Notes: generated by a model from the sequence alone, not told the origin. A DNA stretch of 64,000 bases from Frondihabitans australicus (GCF_003634555.1 NZ_RBKS01000001.1:62001-126000), one strand, 5' to 3'. Shown: positions 1 to 8,425, numbered from the stretch's first letter. Translations and numbers: made by a program.

Positions 1-168
1 GCGCTCGCCATCGGGCTCATCGGCTGGTCGGGCTGCCCGATCCTCGAGGTGAACGTGCCCATCGCCGACCGCAACAAGACCCGCACCATGCAGGTCGGCA
101 CGCTCTTCTACATCGTCGGCGGCGTCCTCTGCGTCTTCGCCGTCATGCAGGGCCCGGTCGCGCACTAG
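1..168 (+). CDS. C-terminal end of a membrane protein (5' truncated)
   Basis: An open frame runs from the window edge to a TAG at 166-168, leaving the last 55 residues of a protein that begins upstream. Two hydrophobic stretches are visible: one at the start of the fragment (ALAIGLIGW) and one near the end (TLFYIVGGVLCVFAVM), separated by a polar loop rich in Arg, Asn and Lys. This fits the last two membrane segments of an integral membrane protein. I do not recognise the family from this fragment. Confidence 0.6.
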   Translation, partial: ALAIGLIGWSGCPILEVNVPIADRNKTRTMQVGTLFYIVGGVLCVFAVMQGPVAH

Positions 169-216
169 ACGCCGCAGCGCAAGGCACAGGCCAAGGCCCA
201 GGGCGCAGGAGCAGCG

Positions 217-840
217 TTACGCGCCCTCGGGCCGCACGCCCGCCGCGCTCGCCCAGTACGCCGCCCCCGCCGCCGGCCCGCCCGCGTCGTGGAGTCGGCG
301 GGCCTGGGACGCCGGCTTCCGCCGGGCCTGCGCCGCGATGAGCCCGGTGAAGCGGTCGCCGAAGTCGAGCCGCGGCGCTCGCCGGAGGACGTCGGCGACC
401 AGCGTGGGGGCCCAGCCGTCGGCTCCTGCGCCCCGCACGTCGAACGACGTCGCGACCTCGAGCAGGTGACCTTCGGGGTCGTCGGCCGGGTCGACGGACG
501 GCAGCATGTGCCGCTGGATCACCTCGCGCACGCGCTCGCGCCGGTCGGCGGGCCAGCCGGCCCCGGCGGCGAAGACCCAGCCGACGGCGCCGCCGGCGTC
601 CTCGAACGGCTGGTCGTGCGAGTCGAAGAGCGGCACGACGCCGAGGTCGTGCAGCATCGAGCTCACGAACAGGAGCTCGGCGTCGTAGTCCAGCCCGAGG
701 GCGTCGGCCCGCGCGACGCCCCAGGCGTACGACCGCAGGCAGTGGTTCACGAGGCCCGGGTCGGCCATCGCCCGCACGGTCTCGAGCGCGAGGGCGGCGG
801 TGGGGGTGGGCGGGGCCAGGAGGGCGTCGGCGGTGCTCAT
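217..840 (-). CDS. HD-domain phosphohydrolase-like protein
   Basis: A 207-residue protein with the metal-binding HD pattern: His33, the adjacent pair His64-Asp65 in MLHDLG, a further His111 and an Asp at 134. The family contains metal-dependent phosphohydrolases and cyanamide hydratase-like enzymes; the size and the SYAWG and HDLG surroundings resemble the latter group, but the substrate cannot be read from the sequence. No signal peptide or membrane segment is present, so it should be cytoplasmic. It lies downstream of, and on the same strand as, the MarR gene, with an 85-base gap. The ATG at 840 gives an N terminus consistent with the family. Confidence 0.7.
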   Translation of the reverse strand: MSTADALLAPPTPTAALALETVRAMADPGLVNHCLRSYAWGVARADALGLDYDAELLFVSSMLHDLGVVPLFDSHDQPFEDAGGAVGWVFAAGAGWPADRRERVREVIQRHMLPSVDPADDPEGHLLEVATSFDVRGAGADGWAPTLVADVLRRAPRLDFGDRFTGLIAAQARRKPASQARRLHDAGGPAAGAAYWASAAGVRPEGA

Positions 841-925
841 GCGCCCACGGTACGGACGAGGCCGGGTGCGGGGCGAGTGGCTGTCTGCCGTGGTGCGTCG
901 AGATCCTGCCAGTGTCGCCTCGGCG

Positions 926-1375
926 TCAGCGACGCCGGGGCACGCCTCGCGTGACTCGCACGAGTGCCGCGTGGTCGACCTCGCTCGACCCCGAGAGGAG
1001 GTCGCCGACGCCTGCCTCGTACGCCGCCTCGAGTGTCGCGCCGACGCGTCGGCCTTCGTCGGTGAGGGCGACGGTCGTGCTGCGGGCGTCGTGGAGCGAG
1101 GGGGCGCGCCGCACGAGGCCGCGCTTCTCGGCGCGGTCGACGAGGCCGGTGACGCTCGATCGGTCGAGGCCGAGCCGGTCGGCGAGGTCGGCCATGGTCG
1201 GCTCGCGGTCGCGCAGGATCCCCAGCACGCGCAGCTGCGTCACGGAGAGGTTCTCGGTCGCCGAGACGCGAGTCAGCACCTCGAGCACGGCGAACGAGAG
1301 CTGCGCGGCCGCGTCGACCACGCTGAGCTCCTGCGGCTCGTCGGGTCGCGTGCGCCCGGGTTCGACCTGTGTCAT
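926..1375 (-). CDS. MarR-family transcriptional regulator
   Basis: A 149-residue winged-helix protein. Residues about 44-80 form the recognition helix region (LADRLGLDRSSVTGLVDRAEKRGLV), followed by the MarR wing with the characteristic D-x-R (HDAR) and LTDEG motif near residues 95-108. MarR proteins act as dimers that release DNA on binding a small ligand, usually phenolic or oxidising. It is divergent from the oxidoreductase gene at 1453, and the 77-base gap holds a strong promoter overlapped by an inverted repeat, so it probably represses that gene and perhaps itself. The ligand is unknown. Confidence 0.85.
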   Translation of the reverse strand: MTQVEPGRTRPDEPQELSVVDAAAQLSFAVLEVLTRVSATENLSVTQLRVLGILRDREPTMADLADRLGLDRSSVTGLVDRAEKRGLVRRAPSLHDARSTTVALTDEGRRVGATLEAAYEAGVGDLLSGSSEVDHAALVRVTRGVPRRR

Positions 1376-1388
1376 TCCTCCACCCTAC

Positions 1389-1430
1389 TTGACATGGTTG
1401 GTGTCGCCAACTATATAGTTGGTGACACAA
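1389..1430 (+). promoter_or_regulatory. Near-consensus promoter overlapped by a MarR-type operator
   Basis: TTGACA at 1389-1394 and TATATA at 1412-1417 are separated by exactly 17 bases, an almost ideal housekeeping promoter pointing at the oxidoreductase gene. An inverted repeat covers the spacer and -10: the left arm TTGGTGTCGCCAACTA (1398-1413) pairs with the right arm TAGTTGGTGACACAA (1416-1430), differing by one inserted base and one substitution. A dimeric repressor bound here would block RNA polymerase. The neighbouring divergent MarR protein is the obvious candidate. Confidence 0.75.
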
Positions 1431-1452
1431 ACTACTTGTCGAAGGGAACACC

Positions 1453-2409
1453 ATGAAGGCAGCACTCGTCACCTCGTTCGCCGAGCCGCCCCGCTATGCC
1501 GACGTGCCCGAGCCGGTTCCGGTCGCAGGAGCCGGCGACGTGCTCGTCGAGGTCCTCGCCTCGGGCCTCCACCCGCGCATCCGCTCCCAGGCCGACGGCT
1601 CGCACTACACCTCCGGCGACGCTCTGCCGCTCGTCCCCGGACTCGACGGCGTCGGGCGCACGCCCGACGGCCGCCTCGCGTACTTCGTGCTGGGCGACAC
1701 CCCGCTCGGGGCGATGGCCGAGAAGACTCTGGTCGACCCGCGGCGCATGATCCCGCTGCCCGACGACGCCGACCCGGTGCTCATCGCCGCCGCCATGAAC
1801 CCGGCCATGTCGTCGTGGGTGGCTTTCCGCCGCAGAGTGACGTTCGAGCCGGGCATGTCGGTGCTGATCCTGGGCGCGACCGGATCGGCCGGGCAGCTCG
1901 CCGTGCAGATCGCCCGGCACCTCGGCGCCCGCGACATCGTGGCCGCCGGCCGCGGGCAGGAGAGGCTCGACGCCCTCCGGCCACTCGGCGCGACCGCCAC
2001 GATCGACCTCGCCGCCGCCCCCGACGCCGTCGCCGCCGAGATCTCGGCGAAGGCCGCCGAGGTCGACGTGGTGATCGACTACCTCTGGGGCGAGCCGGCG
2101 CAGAACGCGATCATGCCGCTGCTGCTCGGGCGGGCCGACCGGAGCCGGCTGGTCGAGTGGGTGCAGATCGGATCGGTCGCAGGAGCCGACATCGCGCTTG
2201 GGTCGGCAGCCCTCCGCCAGGCGAACATCCGGTTCCTCGGCTCGGGGCAGGGCTCCAACTCGGCCGCCGGCATCGTGGCGGAGCTGCCCTCCCTCGTCGC
2301 CGAGCTCGTCGCCGGCACGTTCACCATCGACGCGGACGGCGTGCCTCTCGCCGAGGTCACGCGGGTGTGGCAGGAGCCGGCGACGCGGCGCGTGGTGCTC
2401 CTCCCGTAG
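1453..2409 (+). CDS. MDR-superfamily quinone oxidoreductase-like dehydrogenase
   Basis: A 318-residue medium-chain dehydrogenase/reductase. The N-terminal GroES-like half starts with the usual KAALVTSF strand; the Rossmann dinucleotide motif GATGSAG lies at residues 141-147, with the downstream AAGRGQERLDAL segment expected to contact the NADPH ribose phosphate. The structural-zinc cysteine lobe of alcohol dehydrogenases is absent, pointing to the zinc-free quinone oxidoreductase branch. A Shine-Dalgarno-like AAGGGA at 1442-1447 supports the ATG at 1453. Expression is probably controlled by the divergent MarR regulator, which fits a role against reactive carbonyls or quinones; the substrate is inferred only from that. 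Confidence 0.8.
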   Translation: MKAALVTSFAEPPRYADVPEPVPVAGAGDVLVEVLASGLHPRIRSQADGSHYTSGDALPLVPGLDGVGRTPDGRLAYFVLGDTPLGAMAEKTLVDPRRMIPLPDDADPVLIAAAMNPAMSSWVAFRRRVTFEPGMSVLILGATGSAGQLAVQIARHLGARDIVAAGRGQERLDALRPLGATATIDLAAAPDAVAAEISAKAAEVDVVIDYLWGEPAQNAIMPLLLGRADRSRLVEWVQIGSVAGADIALGSAALRQANIRFLGSGQGSNSAAGIVAELPSLVAELVAGTFTIDADGVPLAEVTRVWQEPATRRVVLLP

Positions 2410-2425
2410 CGCCTAGGCTGTCGGG

Positions 2426-2788
2426 GTGCTGACACGCCGAGACGCCGCCCTCCGGCTCGACATCCCTCTCGAGATGGCCGCCCGCCACGGGATCCCCGGC
2501 CGGCTCACCGAGGCCGAGCTCGAGGCGATCGAGCAGGATCCGCCCGCGTGGCTGGTGCAATCACGGGCGAACCGCACCTCGTCGAAGAAGGTCTGGGTGT
2601 CCCTGTCGTGCGTGGTCTGCGGCTTCAGCGAGACCGCGAGGCCGAAGAAGTGGTGGCCCGAGTGGACCTGGCTGGTCTGCGACTACCACGACCCCGCGCA
2701 GGCACCGGATCCCGAGGACGGGTTCGCGCGGCGCGAGGTCGAGGGGATCGGCAGCCGGCTCGTCGCGCTGGTCGACGAGCGGCCGTAG
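2426..2788 (+). CDS. Small uncharacterised protein with paired cysteines
   Basis: A 120-residue frame with a GTG start 17 bases after the preceding stop. The N-terminal half is acidic-amphipathic (LTEAELEAIEQDPPAWL), and the middle holds a Cys-x2-Cys pair (SCVVC) followed by several Trp residues (KKWWPEWTW) and a further Cys-Asp-Tyr-His. The cysteine and histidine spacing could bind a metal, but three Cys and a His do not match a motif I can name. It reads like a conserved actinobacterial protein of unknown function. Strong codon bias and tight spacing support a real gene. Confidence 0.6.
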   Translation: MLTRRDAALRLDIPLEMAARHGIPGRLTEAELEAIEQDPPAWLVQSRANRTSSKKVWVSLSCVVCGFSETARPKKWWPEWTWLVCDYHDPAQAPDPEDGFARREVEGIGSRLVALVDERP

Positions 2789-2807
2789 CCGACCGGAAGC
2801 CGGGGCG

Positions 2808-3107
2808 TCAGCCCTTCTTGTCGGCCTTCTCCGCCTTCTCGGCGGCCTTGCGGGCCTGGATGGCGTCGCGCTCGTGGGCGAGCGACTCCATCGTGGCCGG
2901 GTCGAGGAAGTCGATGAACGGGTTCGTCTGACCCGTGCGAGCCTCGACGATGTTCGCGTAGGCGGCGGCGGCCTGGCGGAGATCCGCTGCGGCGCGCCCG
3001 GCCTTCTTGAGCGGCACGGGCTTCAGCCCGACGATCTGAGCGTGCTTCTCGAGCGCCTTCGTCAGATCGTGCAGGGCGGTATCGATTTTCTTCGTCACAG
3101 GGGTCAT
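2808..3107 (-). CDS. Small Ala/Lys-rich protein of unknown function
   Basis: A 99-residue protein starting at the ATG at 3107 (MTPVTKKIDTALHDL); a longer in-frame extension upstream looks non-coding (Arg/Pro-rich). The sequence is strongly helical: residues 5-60 form one or two amphipathic helices, and the tail after residue 78 is a charged Ala/Lys/Glu helix ending KADKKG. No enzyme motif, signal peptide or membrane segment is visible. It converges on the preceding plus-strand gene with only a 19-base gap. Function not recognised. Confidence 0.6.
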   Translation of the reverse strand: MTPVTKKIDTALHDLTKALEKHAQIVGLKPVPLKKAGRAAADLRQAAAAYANIVEARTGQTNPFIDFLDPATMESLAHERDAIQARKAAEKAEKADKKG

Positions 3108-3133
3108 TGTGCCGTAGCAAGGTAAACACGCAA

Positions 3134-3212
3134 GCCGGGCGCCCTGCGCCCGGCGCTCCCTTGGGCTCGGCGGCGCCGCCCCGCCAGCGGAGATGCGGCT
3201 TCGCCGTATCTC
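3134..3212. terminator. Two hairpins downstream of the SDR gene
   Basis: Within the 156-base gap after the SDR stop, GCCGGGCGC (3134-3142) pairs perfectly with GCGCCCGGC (3146-3154) across a 3-base loop. A second stem, GAGATGCGG (3190-3198) with CCGTATCTC (3204-3212), has one mismatch and a CTTCG loop. Neither is followed by a clear T tract, so termination is an inference from position at the 3' end of the minus-strand SDR gene. Confidence 0.35.
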
Positions 3213-3263
3213 ATCCGCTTGGGGCGACACCGCCGGGCCGGCTCGCTTCGCTCGCGATGACCG

Positions 3264-3956
3264 TCAGAAGGGAGCGACGCCGTTCCGGTCGACGAACTTT
3301 CCTGATTCGCCGTCAACACCCGCAGTCGCCAACCCCACGATCGCATCCGTCCCCTCGGTCACGGTCTGGTGCCCCGAGTTGCCGTTGAGGTCGGTCGCCG
3401 TGTATCCCGGGTCGGCGGCGTTGATGCGCAGCCACGGGAGCGCCTTGGCGTACTGCACCGTCATCATGGTGAGCGCCGACTTCGACGAGCAGTAGGTCGG
3501 TGCGATCACCGTCGACTCCACGCGGGAGGTGTCGTGCACCTCGGCGAACGATCCGAGGCCGCTGGTGACGTTCACCACGGTCGGGGCCGCCGACTCCTGC
3601 AGCGTGGGCAGGAAGGCGCGGATCATGCGCGCGGCGCCGAACACGTTCACCGCGTACACCTCCTCGAAGTCCGCCGCCTCGAGGTCGGCGGCGTCGCGGT
3701 GCGGTCCGGTGATGCCGGCGTTGTTCACGAGCACGTCGAGGCCGCCCGCGGCGGTGACGGTCGTGACGGCCGCGTCCACCGACTCCTGCGACGTGACGTC
3801 GAGCTGCACGAACGAGGCGCCGAGCTCGTCGGCGGCCTTCTGGCCGCGCTCGGCGTCGCGGGCGCCGATCCACACGGTGTGCCCGGCCTCGATCAGGCGG
3901 CGGGCGGTTTCGTAGCCGAGGCCCTTGTTGGCCCCGGTGATGAGTGTCGTTGTCAT
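3264..3956 (-). CDS. Short-chain dehydrogenase/reductase
   Basis: A 230-residue classical SDR. The cofactor motif TGANKGLG is at residues 7-14, the NNAG motif at 78-81, Ser132 in NVTSG, and the catalytic pair Tyr155/Lys159 in YCSSK; the PGYTATDLN segment follows at the usual place. Arg33 in GARD after the second strand suggests a preference for NADP(H). Length and motif spacing are normal. It is divergent from the MmyB-type regulator at 4058, separated by about 100 bases; such pairs are very common in actinobacteria and the regulator probably controls this gene. Substrate unknown. Confidence 0.85.
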   Translation of the reverse strand: MTTTLITGANKGLGYETARRLIEAGHTVWIGARDAERGQKAADELGASFVQLDVTSQESVDAAVTTVTAAGGLDVLVNNAGITGPHRDAADLEAADFEEVYAVNVFGAARMIRAFLPTLQESAAPTVVNVTSGLGSFAEVHDTSRVESTVIAPTYCSSKSALTMMTVQYAKALPWLRINAADPGYTATDLNGNSGHQTVTEGTDAIVGLATAGVDGESGKFVDRNGVAPF

Positions 3957-4057
3957 GGGTCAAGACTGCGCGCTCGGCATAGGATGCGCGTGGCTCGGCT
4001 CAGCGTACGGACCGGCAGTACCACCCCCGATCCTGCGCCCGGGGTCAGACTGGATGG

Positions 4058-4906
4058 ATGCAGACGGAGCGCGCGGGGCTCGGCCCCCTTCTGAAGGCCT
4101 GGCGCGAGAGACTGTCGCCGGCCGACGTCGGACTGCCCTCGGGCGGCAACCGCCGGGCCGTGGGCCTCCGCCGCGAGGAGCTCGCGGCGCTCGCGGGCCT
4201 CAGCGTGGACTACGTCGTGCGGCTCGAGCAGGGCCGTGCGACGAACCCGTCGGAGCAGGTCGTGGCGTCGCTCGCCCGGGCCCTCCAGCTCGGCGACCTC
4301 GAGCGGGAGCATCTGTACGTGCTGGCGCACCTGCTGCCGCCGTCGCCGGGGCGGGTGTCGAGGCACATCCCGGCGGGGGTGCAGCGGCTCGTCGCCCGGC
4401 TCGGCGAGACGCCGATCGCCGTCTTCACGGCCTCCTGGGACCTCGTCACCTGGAGCCCGCTCTGGGCAGCGCTGCTGGGCGACCCGTCGGGCCTCGCCGA
4501 GCGAGACCGGAACCTGCTGCGGATGCGCTTCTCGGGGCGCATGATGGGCAACCCCGTGCGCTCCGGCCGCGACCCGAAGCTCTTCGAGAGCGCGCTCGTC
4601 TCCGACCTGCGTTGCATCGCCGCCCGCTACCCCGATGACCCGGGTGTGCGGTCGCTGATCGCCGACCTCCTGGAGACGAGCGAGGGCTTCGCCGCCCTCT
4701 GGCGGGGCGGCGCCGTCGGAGAGCACGTTTCCGAGCGCAAGACGGTCGAGAACCCGCTCGTCGGCGAGGTCGAGCTCGACTGCGACGTGTTCACGGTGCC
4801 GGGAGCGGACCTCAGGATCGTGGCGTACACCGTCGCGGCGGGCACGCCCGAGGCCGAGAAGCTCGACTTCCTGAGGGTCAGCGCGCTCGCCGCCCTCCGG
4901 AGCTAG
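4058..4906 (+). CDS. XRE-type regulator with MmyB-like ligand-binding domain
   Basis: A 282-residue protein. Residues about 30-65 form a Cro/C1 helix-turn-helix (LRREELAALAGLSVDY, then VVRLEQGR), and residues about 105-275 carry the MmyB-like PAS-related domain with the typical FTASWDLVTWSPLWAALLGD start and NPLVGEVELD end. These regulators usually control an adjacent, divergent SDR or other reductase and bind a hydrophobic ligand; methylenomycin MmyB is the named relative. Its stop codon overlaps the stop of the convergent peroxidase gene through a shared CTAG. Confidence 0.85.
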   Translation: MQTERAGLGPLLKAWRERLSPADVGLPSGGNRRAVGLRREELAALAGLSVDYVVRLEQGRATNPSEQVVASLARALQLGDLEREHLYVLAHLLPPSPGRVSRHIPAGVQRLVARLGETPIAVFTASWDLVTWSPLWAALLGDPSGLAERDRNLLRMRFSGRMMGNPVRSGRDPKLFESALVSDLRCIAARYPDDPGVRSLIADLLETSEGFAALWRGGAVGEHVSERKTVENPLVGEVELDCDVFTVPGADLRIVAYTVAAGTPEAEKLDFLRVSALAALRS

Positions 4907-5403
4907 GCGGCCGCGGGGAGGTTCTGCTCGACCAGGGCCACGAACTCGGGCGTCGCGGGCGACTCCTGCGGGCGGACGCGAGCGATGATCTGGCCACCGG
5001 GCGCGACGAGGTACTTCTCGAAGTTCCACGCCACGTCGCCCGAGTCGCCCTGCGAGTCGACGGTCTCGGTGAGCACGTCGTAGACCGGGTGGCGGTTCTC
5101 GCCGTTGACCTCGATCTTCGCGAAGACGGGGAAGTCGACGCCGTAGGTCGCGACGCAGAACTCCTGGATCTCCTCGTTGGAGCCGGGCTCCTGGCCGTTG
5201 AACTGGTTGCAGGGGAACCCGACCACCTGGAGGCCCTGGTCGCGGTAGGTCTCCTGCAGCTTCTGCAGGTCGCCGTACTGGGGTGTGAGGCCACAGCGGC
5301 TGGCGACGTTCACCACGAGCAGGAGCTTGTCGTCGTAGGCGCCGAGGGTCGTGGTGTCGCCGGTTGCGGTCTCGACCGGGATGTCGTAGAGGCTCATATC
5401 CAA
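4903..5403 (-). CDS. Glutathione peroxidase-family thiol peroxidase
   Basis: A 166-residue protein of the non-selenium glutathione peroxidase family. The peroxidatic Cys37 lies in NVASRCGLTPQY; the partner residues Gln71 (FNGQEPGS) and Trp126-Asn127 (AWNFEKYL) complete the catalytic tetrad. Actinobacteria lack glutathione, so reduction by thioredoxin is expected; Cys65 and Cys83 are candidates for the resolving cysteine. The true start may be the second Met at 5397 (MSLYDIP), which matches relatives better. It converges on the regulator gene with a four-base overlap. Confidence 0.85.
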   Translation of the reverse strand: MDMSLYDIPVETATGDTTTLGAYDDKLLLVVNVASRCGLTPQYGDLQKLQETYRDQGLQVVGFPCNQFNGQEPGSNEEIQEFCVATYGVDFPVFAKIEVNGENRHPVYDVLTETVDSQGDSGDVAWNFEKYLVAPGGQIIARVRPQESPATPEFVALVEQNLPAAA

Positions 5404-5448
5404 ATCGTACGTCCGACAGGTGTCGTGTGCTGGGCTGGGGGCGAACGC

Positions 5449-5484
5449 ACAGGCGGGGCCGGGCGAACGCCCGACCCCGCCTGT
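5449..5484 (-). terminator. Strong hairpin terminator after the ABC exporter operon
   Basis: ACAGGCGGGGC (5449-5459) pairs with ACCCCGCCTGT (5474-5484) with one mismatch, and the inner CGGGCG and CGCCCG segments extend the stem around a short AA loop. It lies 16 bases beyond the stop of the minus-strand permease gene and upstream of the peroxidase gene, the right place for a terminator of the exporter operon. Confidence 0.6.
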
Positions 5485-5499
5485 CGCGTGATGTCCGTC

Positions 5500-6381
5500 C
5501 TACACGTCGCGGCGCTTGACGAGAATCAGCGCGATGATGCCCGTGAGCACGACCCAGCCGATCACGACGAGGAAGCCCTGCGTCTGGTCGAGCGTGATGA
5601 GGCCGTCCTTGACGCTGGCCGTGCCCGAGCCGTAGCCGAACATCTTCGACCCGGCCTCGGAGGGCAGGAACGCCTGCACGTTGCTCGCCCACTTCGCCTG
5701 CGTGATCGAGACGATGATGTTCATCACGATGTCGGCGACGAAGAGCAGGCCGATGCCGGCGGCGATTCCGCCCGCGCTCGAGCGGACGATCAGGCCGAGG
5801 AAGAACGAGATGAGGCCGGCGAGGGCGAGGAACCCGGCTCCGGCCACCAGAGACAGCCAGAAGGTGCCGTCTGACCAGTCGATCGAGATGTTCGACGAGT
5901 TCGACAGCAGAGGCGTCGCGACGACGGTCGCGAGGATCAGCGAGACGAACCCGACGACGAAGGTCACCACACCGAAGACGATCGCCTTCGAGAAGACGGC
6001 GCCGAGGCGGCGGGGGTCGCCGGTGAAGGTCGACTTGACCATGCCCGTGGCGTACTCGCCCGTGATCACCAGGGCGCCGAGCACGGCGGCGATGAGCACA
6101 GTGAAGTTGATGCCCAGCGTCACGACTGTGGTCGCGCCGGCCATGCCGGCGCTCGCTGCGGCTGCCCCGCCGGGTCCCCGTGCGTCGCGGCCACCGAGCC
6201 CGACGTTCGCGATGAGCGCGGCGAACCCGACGTTCAGCAGCAGGATCAGCGCGTAGCACCAGAACGTCGACCGGAGCGAGCGCAGCTTGATCCATTCGGA
6301 GCGCAGGAGCCCGCCGAACGTCAGCCGCGAGAGGTTGGCGTGGCCGCGAGCGGCTTGGGGAGCGAGAGTGGCGGTGCTCAT
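5500..6381 (-). CDS. ABC-2 type transporter permease
   Basis: A 293-residue integral membrane protein. The cytoplasmic N terminus holds the LLRSEWIKLRSLRSTFW motif typical of ABC-2 permeases; about six hydrophobic segments follow, with a Gly/Ala-rich external loop after the first (residues about 65-85) and a basic KRRDV end. It forms the membrane half of an ABC transporter with the ATPase encoded immediately upstream; the two genes overlap by four bases (ATGA, 6378-6381) and should be translationally coupled. Proteins of this pair type usually export drugs, peptides or lipids; the substrate is not evident. Confidence 0.85.
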   Translation of the reverse strand: MSTATLAPQAARGHANLSRLTFGGLLRSEWIKLRSLRSTFWCYALILLLNVGFAALIANVGLGGRDARGPGGAAAASAGMAGATTVVTLGINFTVLIAAVLGALVITGEYATGMVKSTFTGDPRRLGAVFSKAIVFGVVTFVVGFVSLILATVVATPLLSNSSNISIDWSDGTFWLSLVAGAGFLALAGLISFFLGLIVRSSAGGIAAGIGLLFVADIVMNIIVSITQAKWASNVQAFLPSEAGSKMFGYGSGTASVKDGLITLDQTQGFLVVIGWVVLTGIIALILVKRRDV

Positions 6382-7361
6382 CGGGCGACCTCCTCGGTCT
6401 GACGGGCGGACTCGGGTGCGACGGGCGCGGTGGCGCCGCCGGCGAACGCGGCGGCCGCGCTCGTGTCGCGGTACTCCACTTCGTCCTGGGTGAGGGACAT
6501 GTAGGCGTCCTCGAGCGAGCCGGCCAGCGGTGTAAGCTCGTGCAGCACGACACCGGCGCCCGCGGCGAGCTCGCCGATGCGCGACGACGGCATGCCGTGC
6601 ACCTCGAGAAGGTCGGCGGCGGTGCCGGTGACGGTCACACCGGCCGACGTGAGCAGCCCGGTGAGCTGCCCGGCCTGCGGGGTGCGCACGCGCACGCCGT
6701 CACCCTGGGCGCGAGCCAGGATCGTCTCGACGGACTCGTCGGCGATCACGCGGCCGCGACCGAGCACGATGATGTGGTCGGCGGTCTGCGCCATCTCGCT
6801 CATGAGGTGCGACGAGAGGAAGACCGTGCGACCCTCCTTCGCCAGGTGGCGCGCGAGGTTTCGTACCCAGACGACGCCCTCGGGGTCGAGGCCGTTGACG
6901 GGCTCGTCGAGGATCAGCGTCGCCGGGTCGCCGAGCAGAGCGGCGGCGATGCCGAGGCGCTGCCCCATGCCGAGTGAGAAGCCGCCGACGCGCTTCTTCG
7001 CGACGGTCTCGAGTCCGGTGAGGGCGATGACCTCCTGCACCCGCTTCTTGCCGATGCCGTGGGTCGCGCCCATGGCGAGCAGGTGGTCGTAGGCGCTGCG
7101 GCCGCGGTGCACGGCCTTGGCGTCGAGCAGCACGCCGACCTCGCGCAGGGGTGCGCGGTGCTCGGAGTAGTGCTTGCCGTTGACGGTGACGTCGCCCGAG
7201 GTGGCGCGGTCGAGTCCGACGATGAGGCGCATCGTCGTCGACTTTCCGGCGCCGTTCGGGCCGAGGAAGCCGGTGACGAGACCGGGCTTGACGTCGAACG
7301 AGACGTGGTCGAGGGCGGTGCGTTCGCCGTAGCGCTTGGTGAGGTTGTCCGCGTGGATCAT
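6378..7361 (-). CDS. ABC transporter ATP-binding protein
   Basis: A 327-residue ATPase: Walker A GPNGAGKST at residues 34-42, signature FSLGMGQR at 128-135 (Leu-Gly in place of the usual SGG), Walker B LILDEP at about 149-154, and the switch His in SSHLMSE. After about residue 220 there is an extra C-terminal region ending in a disordered Ala-rich tail, as in BcrA/DrrA-type exporters such as bacitracin and daunorubicin ATPases. It pairs with the downstream permease. The ATG at 7361 matches the family N terminus (MIHADNLTKRYG). Confidence 0.88.
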   Translation of the reverse strand: MIHADNLTKRYGERTALDHVSFDVKPGLVTGFLGPNGAGKSTTMRLIVGLDRATSGDVTVNGKHYSEHRAPLREVGVLLDAKAVHRGRSAYDHLLAMGATHGIGKKRVQEVIALTGLETVAKKRVGGFSLGMGQRLGIAAALLGDPATLILDEPVNGLDPEGVVWVRNLARHLAKEGRTVFLSSHLMSEMAQTADHIIVLGRGRVIADESVETILARAQGDGVRVRTPQAGQLTGLLTSAGVTVTGTAADLLEVHGMPSSRIGELAAGAGVVLHELTPLAGSLEDAYMSLTQDEVEYRDTSAAAAFAGGATAPVAPESARQTEEVAR

Positions 7362-7531
7362 GTTGTGGGCTCCATGCAGACGACGCTACGAGCGTGCCCC
7401 GGCTCCTGCGTCATGCCTGGGTACCACGGGCGTCGTCTCGCGGGAGTCAGTTCTGGCTTGCGGTCACTCTCTCCAGATGGTTGGCTGTCCGGTGTGTGGA
7501 ATGAGACACATGGATTCGCAAGGGAGATTTC

Positions 7532-8425
7532 ATGATGAAGTGGAAGATCGCTGTCACGGCCATCGTGCTCGTGTCGATGTCAGGGAGTGGCACGGCCGCC
7601 GCTGCAGCGCCGGCAGCATCGGCGGTGACGACTCGGGCGGTATCCGCTCTGTCCCAGGCGGGCGTGAACCTGGGCAGCGTCGCCGGGGTCACAACTCGCG
7701 ACGGACGTTCTGAAACAACGGGCGCTCAGATCACCAGTGGCGGAGCCCTCGCCGCGCCGCCCGCGTCGGGCGGCTCGCGTGAAGCTTCGTTAGGAGTGCA
7801 GCCCGAGGCCGTGAGGAACGAGAGCCGAATCGTCTCCGGGTCGCTCGCGATATTCGACCGTCACGATTCGGCCGTCGCCATGAGCGCCGAAAATCGAGCC
7901 GGCTATTCGATCCTCTACGACAGCGGTGCGCCGACCGACTACCGCTACGACGTCACGCTCGACGGGAGGCCGGCCCACCTGACCCTCGCGGCCGGCGGCG
8001 CCGTCGCGATCTCGAATTCTGACGGAATCGTCGTCGACGTGTTCCAGCCGCCGTGGGCGCGGGATGCCCATGGCGTCGAAGTTGCGACCCGGTACCGGAT
8101 CGATGGCGGGACGCTCGTGCAGGAGGTTGATCACGCGGGCGCCACGTACCCCGTCGTCGCGGACCCGCGGCTGGCATGCGACCTCGTCTTCTGCACCCTC
8201 GAGCTGACCCGAGCCGAAACAAAGAAACTCGCGAACAACGCGCTCGGTGTCAACGGTGTGTGCGCGATCATGGGACCCGTGGCTCCGGTCTGCGCCGTAG
8301 TCGTCACGGGCATGTGGGTCCAGGCCAAGATCGCCGTCGGGCGTGGTCAGTGCGTCGGCGTTCGAGGTGTGCGCGCCCCCGTCATCACGGGCATCCATGC
8401 CGTCTACACGACGTGCTACGCATGA
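7532..8425 (+). CDS. Secreted protein of unknown function with Cys-containing C terminus
   Basis: A 297-residue protein with a clear Sec signal: KWK, then a hydrophobic stretch and an Ala-rich cleavage region near residue 26. Residues about 100-215 include a short beta-rich module ending in HAGATYPVVADP, a segment I recognise from many actinobacterial exported proteins of unknown function. The last 85 residues hold six cysteines, suggesting disulfides outside the cell. A GGGAGA Shine-Dalgarno precedes ATG 7532. Codon use is visibly less GC-biased than in neighbouring genes, which suggests relatively recent acquisition or relaxed selection. It overlaps the next gene by ATGA. Confidence 0.7.
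   Translation: MMKWKIAVTAIVLVSMSGSGTAAAAAPAASAVTTRAVSALSQAGVNLGSVAGVTTRDGRSETTGAQITSGGALAAPPASGGSREASLGVQPEAVRNESRIVSGSLAIFDRHDSAVAMSAENRAGYSILYDSGAPTDYRYDVTLDGRPAHLTLAAGGAVAISNSDGIVVDVFQPPWARDAHGVEVATRYRIDGGTLVQEVDHAGATYPVVADPRLACDLVFCTLELTRAETKKLANNALGVNGVCAIMGPVAPVCAVVVTGMWVQAKIAVGRGQCVGVRGVRAPVITGIHAVYTTCYA

Noticed and set aside
3953-6553. An 866-codon minus-strand frame spanning regulator, peroxidase and permease genes
   Set aside because: It crosses three well-supported genes in a different frame and has no recognisable domain.
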